Of a stretch of 64,000 nt of DNA, positions 56,810 to 64,000 are shown piece by piece (position 1 is the first letter of the stretch; every line of letters starts with the position of its first letter). The DNA lies in assembly GCA_964019695.1 (NCBI GenBank), contig OZ026517.1, positions 72,994,665-73,058,664 on the forward strand. The letters run 5' to 3'. The position numbers and the translations under genes are program-made. The notes below the pieces were generated by a model. That model did no database searches, was not told the DNA's origin, and saw nothing but the letters and a program-made list of their open reading frames with translations. Source of the stretch: Loripinus fragilis (taxonomy: Eukaryota > Mollusca > Bivalvia > Lucinida > Lucinidae).

Positions 56810-59800
56810 AGCAGCTAGTATGAAAGGATGACAGAAATTTTAGGCTGCTGTTGCCTAATAGTTGGGGATAATTTGATGAAATTTAGATGAATTTAAATGG
56901 AAATGCCCAAAAATGAAGGAAGGAATGTAATGTTATGACTGAATGATCCCCAAGATTAGGGAATGAAGTTTGAGTGGGTAGCCATCACAACAACCATCAA
57001 CCACCTGGAGAATACTTAAAGTGTCTGAGTGGTCAAGTAAACGAATCGTTAGCAAGTATTTACACATAGAATAATACACAATCTTTGAAAATGGCATAAT
57101 CTAGATCAGCACTCCAGCTAGACTTATGAGCAGGAAGGGATTAGTTTAAGTTGGATAAATACTAACTCAGTTTGCAAACATTTTTCATGTTTGCATAACA
57201 AGTTGTCTAATTATATTTATACTCTGAAAGCTAATTGTTATAAGTAATTAATAAGTGAATTGGAGTGCCTGTCATGAATTCATTTACATTTACATACCGG
57301 AAAAGTAAAAATAGGATTGATTATATAGGGCTTGAGTCAGCTCCTGTGCAGTAGAGGCACCTGATACCAACATGAGTATATATGCTCAAGACTAGCTGGA
57401 GTACTTTTGATACACCTAATCTTCCGTATTAAATGACATTTCCGACATACACTTATCACAGCCCGTTTTGACAAAAATGAATGTACAACTTTTTATCTTT
57501 AGTTGGCTGCCCATGTTTCAGTAAATTTGGTCATCCCAGAATTTCAGCATGCTCTTGACCAAACTAAATTTGTACATATTTAGTCAGATTGTCAACAAAT
57601 GACACAGATGCAGCACTGAAGTATTCAGACTTTGATAGTTTGTATAAAATCGAACTGTATGTAATCCTTAATCAGTGGTGTTAATCCATTGTTTATTCCA
57701 AGATGTTCCTTTAATATTGAAACTGAATACCGTATCAGCCTTAAATAACCAGCCACATTACATCCTTATCAAATTTATCCACAATTTGAACAGATCTATT
57801 TTAGGACTTGATGAGATGTTGAAAATCTTTTATTGGAGCGGCAGAAGTGTAGACCATGATCAGACCACTGTATGATCTAGTTTCATGGTCAGACCACTGT
57901 ATGATCTAGTTTTACACAATCCACTCAGATATATCTGGCTGAACATTTAGGACAAATACGGTAACACTGATATCACTGAAACGTTCAAACAACATGTGAT
58001 GTGCTCTGACATCAGGCAAGCCTGTGTAATTGGTCTGTGTATTGAACATTCCCAGAATTTTAGTCCATGGCTGAATCTGCATAGTCTTTGACTACCACCG
58101 GCACCAGAACTCTGCTTTCTGATAGCTACAGCAACAGTTTGAAAGTTCCTGAACCATTTTGATATCTGTAGGAACTGATACAAATATCCCTGGATTTTAG
58201 CAGAGGGAAACATGTCTCACATAAGGAAGATATCACAAAATAAGTAATAATGTACATAGTGATGGAGTCCTCTTCAAGTGTAAATGGGTTGCATTTTTGC
58301 AATAATTGTATACTTAAACACCTTTTGCAAACCCTGCACAAAATGTTACACACTGTCATTTTTGGACTGTTTCAACAAGTAGTATAAACTGTTTAGTCTC
58401 TGTTATAATAAGCACTACAAATTTCCCATTTGAATGTTAAGGCTCAAATGTAAAGGACAGGAGATATTTCCCTTTCTTGTTTAATGTATTGAAGATATTG
58501 AGTCACTTCTTTTCAGTTTAATCTCAAATGATTTTTACAAATTGGTTATAGAATAAACTGCTCAATGAAAATACTCAGTTTATTCCCTGTACAGTATCTT
58601 GGATTACTGGGTCCAAAACAGTTATTGAGTTATCAAGTACTTTTATGGCTCACTAAGGCAGTCCGGTATCAATAGTGCACCTGTAATCAAGACAGGATGA
58701 CAGTTTCCTTTCCAACTTTACACAGAAATATACAATGAATGTATCTCAACCAGTCTAAGATGGCGCATTTCATTCAAGAATAAGTTTGTATTGGCAGTGA
58801 ATACACTAGGGAGTCCTGGTACTTTTCTTGCTGATTGGGAAGACCATTCATATGTACCTGAAAATATAGCTTCGAAACGCGTGCCCTGGAACGCGTGCAG
58901 AGAGTCTTGACATCATTCAATCATTCTAGATGCTTAATCAAAGATAATTCACCGATTGATATTAGATGTTATAAATAGAGCAGTAAGCATGACATATTAG
59001 TACACAAAGATCAAATAAGTGAGCCAAACCATACATCTTATGGTAGACAATGCTTGCTAAGAACATGAATCCTTAGACACTTATCTAGGCTTATCGCACA
59101 ATATATTTGACAGAAGATCCTATTATAGCACAGACTTCTAATCAAAATTTCAACAGAACTCACTAATCAAAGCACCCAACTTGTGTACAGCAATTTTGAA
59201 AGTTTTAGCCCAGTTTGGCAGAGAATAGTAGAAATTGCAAAACTGATATATTGGTGCTGGCTGGCATGTTACCTTAATTTTGTGCATTAGTCTGCAAATG
59301 CTCCTGTAAGCCCGGGTTACAGGTGAGCAGGTGTCCTGCCATTGGAGTCAGCAAAGAACATCCAAGAATATAACAGGTTAGTCATACCAATAGCTTAAAG
59401 GCTTAATTGGAAGATAAGTACGAACTTAAAGGCAAATTGTCTGAACCGAATAGATAAGTGATCATGCAACATGATGTATCAAGGCAATGAAAAGAGCAAA
59501 TGATCAGACTGAGCAGACCAGTTTAAATGAGTATGATAACTTCTTTTGAATTGCATGTGCAGTAAATTGAAATTTGATAGATCCAAAACAAATTCTACTT
59601 AGGTCTTTTGAAATATCATTTAGAAAAGTCAAGACTCTACTGCAAACGTTCAGGGCCTGTGTTCAACTCTGAAAAATTTTGCGATCTCTCTATTTCTCTG
59701 TATGACAATAAAGAATGATTAGTTAGTCTCTTTGTTATAAGCAAGGGATAGTTAATGTTGCCTCTTTCACATTACTCCTATATCCGTGTACTGAACACCA

Positions 59801-60300
59801 CAGCAAATATCCTTTGTTGTACTAAATCCACCATGCATATGAAATGTCACACAGTATATCAAAGTTGATGAAATACGATTGTTACTCCAAAATAGTAATT
59901 GTAATAAAATTGTAATAGCTTTTTGCACAGTGATGCTGTCTGTTCCAACACACAAACTACACTGAATGGCTTAGTCTGAATTATCTTGATTGTACAACAG
60001 TTAAATCTGACATGTTTGCTTTCTATAAGATGCATCTAAATACCCTTTAAGTAGTATTAAGATACACACTTACATCTCTTCATGTCAAAGATTACTAATA
60101 GAGATAAAGATATAAAGGATTAGCTAAAGATATTCATTTTGCTAAAAGAACAAGATCTGCAATGTCTTTCCCATCATAAACAAAAATTTATCATAAATTA
60201 TAAATTAACATTTAATATTTGTTGGCACAGTTATTGCAGTTGGTAGTTAGTCCAACCTAATGTCTGGAGTTTTGCTGGTTCTATCTCCAGATCGGGCACA
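56810..60300. other. Intron sequence, no convincing exon
   Basis: A tandem duplication of GGTCAGACCACTGTATGATC lies at 57855-57915, with a hairpin-core-like TAGACCATGATCAGACC. No exon with strong signals and a fitting phase was found. Confidence 0.4.
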
Positions 60301-60757
60301 TTCTTTCACTAGTTTCACATTCATTCACTAGTTGTCAGTTACTAGTGAAAGATGAGCACTGAGTACTAGTGAAAGGATTTGGGTTAAGCCAGCCTAGGAA
60401 AAGGGTGGTTAGAATCAACTGGTCATTCCGGCATTACCTCAGCCCAAAAGCATTTATGTTTACCTTAAACTCACTCTTTTTATTGCTGCCTAATCTGAAG
60501 CCTCAGAAGAATTGACTATAAGAGTCACCATGGTGCAAGAGGTAGGTATAGACACAATGGTCTGAGGATGAATACAGCTCAAGACGTCAAGGACATTTCT
60601 TGGTCTATTTCTTATGTTCAAACTGATCTTGCAAAATTTAAAGGTTTATCAATCAAAATAAAGGTTATTAAAGGTTTTTCAGCCAAATTAAAGGTTTTAA
60701 AGGATTTCAACCAAATTAAAGGTTTCTAAAGGTTTTAAAGGTTCCACTAGGGGGCCT

Positions 60758-61245
60758 GCTATACTTCATTAACAAACTTCAGTCTATAGTCCTTTTACCA
60801 ACAAACATAAGCCTATACTTCATTTAGTCTAGAATCCATTTACTATCAAACATAAGCATACACCTCATATTCAAACAAACATCAGCCAATACTCAATTAA
60901 CTGACAAACTATCAGTCTATACTTCATTACAAAAGCATTACTCTATACTCCATTTAGTAACACACACCAGCCTATATTCCATCAACCAACAAATGACAGC
61001 CTATACTCCATTGACTACCAAACATCAACCTATAGAAACATCAGTCTTTACTCAATCAGTCTTTACTGCTTTTATTGATAATCATCAATTTACAAACAAA
61101 CATTAGTATATACTCCATTTACTAACAAACACTAGTCTGCACTCCAATTACTTATAAAATATCAGTCTATACTCAACATCAGTCTATATTTCATTTCCTT
61201 GCAAGCATCCATCCATTGTCATTTACTAACAAAGGAAAGAGGTAG
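60758..61245. repeat. Degenerate ~30-bp tandem repeat
   Basis: About 15 variants of CATTTACTAACAAACATCAG plus TCTATACTC, with variable spacing. It also appears briefly at 55460-55550. Confidence 0.7.
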
Positions 61246-61320
61246 AACTTAACTGAAGTTTATTTAGCACCAGCTGGGTAACTTATTTACCTTTTATCTT
61301 AATGGCTGAGCATACATATA

Positions 61321-61560
61321 TGGGCCATGACATGTGATTTCCAACAATGTGGCATTTTGACAAGTGTAGATTCAGACGAGCCTGTGCAGCCTCCTATTAA
61401 GCTTAGAAACTCCAAATGCTGTTCAGCCAGTAGCCAAACATTCAAAGAATATTCAAGCGATATGCAAAGGCTCTGATCAGACTGCGCGTATGCGCAGGCT
61501 GATCTGAGGCTTTGCTGGTCGCACATACCACATTGTTGGAAATCTCATGTCGCAGCTCAT
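61321..61560. mobile_element. Foldback MITE family C, variant
   Basis: TGGGCCATGACATGTGATTT and CCAACAATGTGG at the left, CCACATTGTTGGAAATCTCA at the right. The core is CTGATCAGACTGCGCGTA / TGCGCAGGCTGATCTGAG. Confidence 0.75.
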
Positions 61561-61628
61561 ATAACAAAGCATTCATCAAAACTAACATCTCAAAAATATA
61601 GACTGAAAAAGGCAGAAAATAATTATAG

Positions 61629-61731
<103 letters not shown>

Positions 61732-61771
61732 TTACACTGATCTGGGAAAATTGACAGTTGTTATGATAAAT

Positions 61772-61991
61772 ATGGACCTTGACGCAAGAAAACCTATATT
61801 TGAGGTATTTTGACAAGATGAGACTCAAACTAGCCTGCTCAGTTACAAAGACTAGCTAGAATATTGAAATTTCGCTTGCAACAAGTTTAGATATGATACT
61901 TTCCAGTAAGAGAAATACAAAAGCGCTGGTATGCGCCTTTGTTGTTTACAATCCCCAAAGACAGGACTGGTTTTCATGCGCCAAGGCCCAT
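61772..61991. mobile_element. Foldback MITE family C
   Basis: TGGACCTTGACGCAAGAAAA and CCTATATTTGAGG at the left, TGGTTTTCATGCGCCAAGGC at the right. The inner hairpin ACAAAAGCGC / GCGCCTTTGTTGT pairs. Confidence 0.75.
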
Positions 61992-62108
61992 ATCACAGAA
62001 CTCTAAAACCTGTGACCATGTGCATCACAACTACATACAATGTTCAGGGGTGACAGTGTAATAGCCCTATATATTCACCATACAAGAGGGTCATGAAGGC
62101 CCTGGATT

Positions 62109-62759
62109 GCTCACCTAAATTCTTAGCCCTTGAGGCACTTTTGTTAAGAAGAATGGAATAACTTGAGCAACTTTGGTGGAAGGAACATCGAGTATCATAG
62201 ATTATATCAATGAGTAACATTTGTTTATAATTTTTTTGTATCTGAGCCTGTTTAAAGAGTTCTATTTTAAGGTCTGGTGGCCTATCTAATTAGCGGAGCA
62301 AAATCATTAGGGCAATTTTGGTTGAGAGCCAAATGAGGCACATCTGTGTGAAATTATTTTGAATTTTGTCCAGCAGTTCAGGAGTAGACATTGTTCAGAT
62401 TTTTTGGATTTTTTTTAGCTCCGGTGGCCATTTTGTTCTGTAGAAAAGAACTGTTTGGGCAATTTTGGTAACGCGCCTTATAAAGAACATTTGCATGAAA
62501 CAATATTCAAGTAGGGTCTGCAGTTCATGAGATGTTGTTTAAAGATGTTGTGCCATTTTGTTTAGGAACCAAACAATTTGGGCAATTTTGATAGAGAGTC
62601 TTCTATATATGAGGAACATATGTGTAGAAGTATTTTGAATTTGGAAAAGCAATTCAGGAGATGCCATTTAAAGAAAAAGTTTACTGGGGACATACAAGGC
62701 CACCAGACAAAGACCAATCACAAAAGCTAACTGTCAAGAACTAAGTGCTCAGGTGAGCT
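62109..62759. mobile_element. GCTCACCT-ended element G with internal ~140-bp repeats
   Basis: GCTCACCT at the left and AGGTGAGC at the right are inverted. GGGCAATTTTGG recurs at about 62320, 62458 and 62580, each followed by GAACAT and CAGTTCA/GGAG words, so about three tandem units. Such ends are widespread in bivalves (from memory). Confidence 0.65.
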
Positions 62760-62932
62760 TATAAAAGTTAGAAAGTGTTGAAATACATGTATAGTGGCTG
62801 CTCTGTGCCATAGGTATTTGTCTATGTTAGAAGTGTTCTTTTCAAATGTTTCAGAAATGTGAAGTACTATATTCTACTATATCTAAAATAGAAGAGGGTG
62901 GGGTTATCCACATCTTTAGCTAAAGAAAACTA

Positions 62933-63158
62933 CTGTTGTGCCAACCAAGAGTGACAGTGACAAAATATTTTGTTTACAACTGTTTAGTAAAAAAATAACT
63001 TGTACAGGCCACTTGAGCCAACACAAATCAACAGATCACTTGTGTATTAATCCTATCCACAGGATAGGATTAATACACAAGTGATCTATCGCTTATAAGT
63101 CCCTGATAACTTTGTAAACAAAACACAGCGTAACTGTCACTCTTGGCTGGCAGGACAG
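62933..63158. mobile_element. Foldback MITE family H, copy 2, TA flanks
   Basis: CTGTTGTGCCAACCAAGAGT at the left, ACTCTTGGCTGGCAGGACAG at the right, TA at 62931-62932 and 63159-63160. The central palindrome GATCACTTGTGTATTAATCC and its complement is perfect. Confidence 0.8.
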
Positions 63159-63441
63159 TAAGCCAGTGCAAGAATTTTTGGTTCTTATTGTATAGGAGAC
63201 TAGCTAGCAAAGGCTAAGCCAAACCTGTGTATCTGTTGAGGCTTGTCAGAGCCTTTATTAGTTCTACCCATAGGAAGGTCCAGTCAGTCAGGATAGATTT
63301 CCATAAAATGGTTTCTATGGAGTTTTTGACAAGATATGACAGTTCAAGTCACTGAAATTTCAATGATAAACAATTGTTTGACTGAAGAAATGTGTCTTAA
63401 CTAAACCTACGAAACACTAAAATATAATTTCCCCAACTTAC

Positions 63442-63521
63442 CGATCCTCTGCCATCATTACTTCTCCCAGAGCCCCCTCGCTTTCCTTTCTTTGCTTTAT
63501 CTTCAGTCTTGCCTTTAAGAG
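63442..63521 (-). CDS. ADGB: Androglobin-like exon w1: basic Lys/Gly-rich linker
   Basis: This 80-nt exon has an upstream acceptor ending atttttcag and a downstream donor gtaagttgg. The first two bases complete a codon split with an exon outside the window; 26 full codons follow, beginning LKGKTEDKAKKGKRGGSG and ending GRGS in phase 0. The product is a basic, probably disordered linker with no fold of its own. The frame is open only in this reading, and it joins cleanly to the next three exons, all phase 0. A foldback element of family C begins 51 bp upstream. The next exon downstream lies about 8.5 kb away. Splice signals are strong; identity depends on the rest of the gene. Confidence 0.65.
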
Positions 63522-63572
63522 CTGAAAAATGAGGTCTTTTGATTAAGAAATAGGTAAATTATATAGGCTAAA

Positions 63573-63812
63573 TGGATCTCAACGCGAGAAAACCTGTCTT
63601 TGGGGTTTCCAAAAAGGTCATACCCAAACCAGCCTGCTCAGCTACAGTGACTATCTAGAAAATTAAAATTTTGCTAGTAGCAAGTTTAGATATGATACTT
63701 TCCAATATGAGAATAACAAAGACCCTGATCAAATTGCGCAGAGTGCAGACTGGTCTAGCTTTGTTTGTTGTTAGCAAAGACTTTGTAGACAGGTTTTCTC
63801 ATGTCAAGACCC
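63573..63812. mobile_element. Foldback MITE family C, upstream of exon w1
   Basis: TGGATCTCAACGCGAGAAAA and CCTGTCTTTGGGGTTTCC at the left, GACAGGTTTTCTCATGTCAA at the right. The core is CCTGATCAAATTGCGCA / TGCAGACTGGTC. Confidence 0.75.
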
Positions 63813-64000
63813 AAATATTTGGATGGATAGGCTTGAGCAAATGGTGTTTGATAATTGTCAAATGAAAGAAAGACATAGTCAAATAACCAAACTTTTTTTT
63901 TTATTCAAATCATGAATATGGGGTTTTAACTTAAAATCCTTCGCACAGGTCCTAATTTGTTGGCAGTCAGATCTGGGTCTGCACTGTTTATCTATGCTAT

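Noticed and set aside
58856..58905. Possible 48-nt minus-strand exon ending TATTTTCAG before gtacat
   Set aside because: The frame is open, but the acceptor (gatgtcaag) has no pyrimidine tract and the peptide resembles nothing in the gene.
60454..60486. Possible micro-exon (minus strand) ending SNKKSEFK before gtaaacat
   Set aside because: With the only good acceptor the phase-0 frame meets a stop, and the frame that is open does not join the neighbouring exons.

Overview
This is an intron-rich, AT-rich eukaryotic window packed with foldback MITEs, tRNA-derived SINEs, Helentron-like elements with GTCCGTCC-type 5' ends, and tandem repeats. The repeat content resembles bivalve mollusc genomes (Dreissena-like is a guess from memory of similar repeats). 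No bacterial-style operon, rRNA gene, CRISPR array or transposase/reverse-transcriptase ORF was recognised. Nearly all short open frames are shadows of repeats or random intronic sequence.

One protein-coding gene is supported. It lies on the minus strand from beyond 63521 down to a stop codon at 24735. Eight exons (80, 30, 69, 112, 212, 338, 184 and 222 nt) have AG/GT junctions whose phases join into one 414-residue open frame. It holds low-complexity K/G/D-rich linkers, a WPLSEASW-containing segment, a KPHWTLRIVSD segment, a DEIRALKKAWEDAEPGRA segment, a DVTPFIK motif, a Gln/Glu-rich coiled coil and a Lys/Ser/Pro-rich tail. From memory of the family this is the C-terminal part of androglobin (ADGB), a large calpain-like/globin protein linked to motile cilia and sperm flagella.

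The standout structure is at 31732-46581. The 112-nt fourth exon, or rather its last 109 nt plus the first 17 nt of its intron, is tandemly amplified. The unit is 126 bp (42 codons), and the distance between the first and last donor fits exactly 117 periods less four single-base deletions, so there are 118 copies, each ending in GTAAGT. The pre-mRNA therefore offers 118 competing 5' splice sites to one downstream acceptor. Each step adds 42 residues in frame, and the first 20 steps are free of stops and frameshifts. Common variants inside the exon-derived part are mainly synonymous.

Layout: 1-24700 is a repeat-dominated region 3' of the gene (mariner-like, PIF-like, two Helentron-like elements, TTAA foldbacks, SINEs, a duplicated ~600-bp GGGACC-rich repeat). 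24735-31730 holds the last four exons with repeats in the introns. 31732-46581 is the exon array. 46582-49165 is an intron with a foldback element split by a hAT-like composite that itself carries a SINE. 49475-63521 holds three small upstream exons among D, J, G and C elements, a 45-bp satellite, an IR-flanked 59-bp minisatellite, a degenerate ~30-bp repeat and a long (TA)n tract. A GATCAG-type hairpin core recurs in several otherwise different element families across the whole window.
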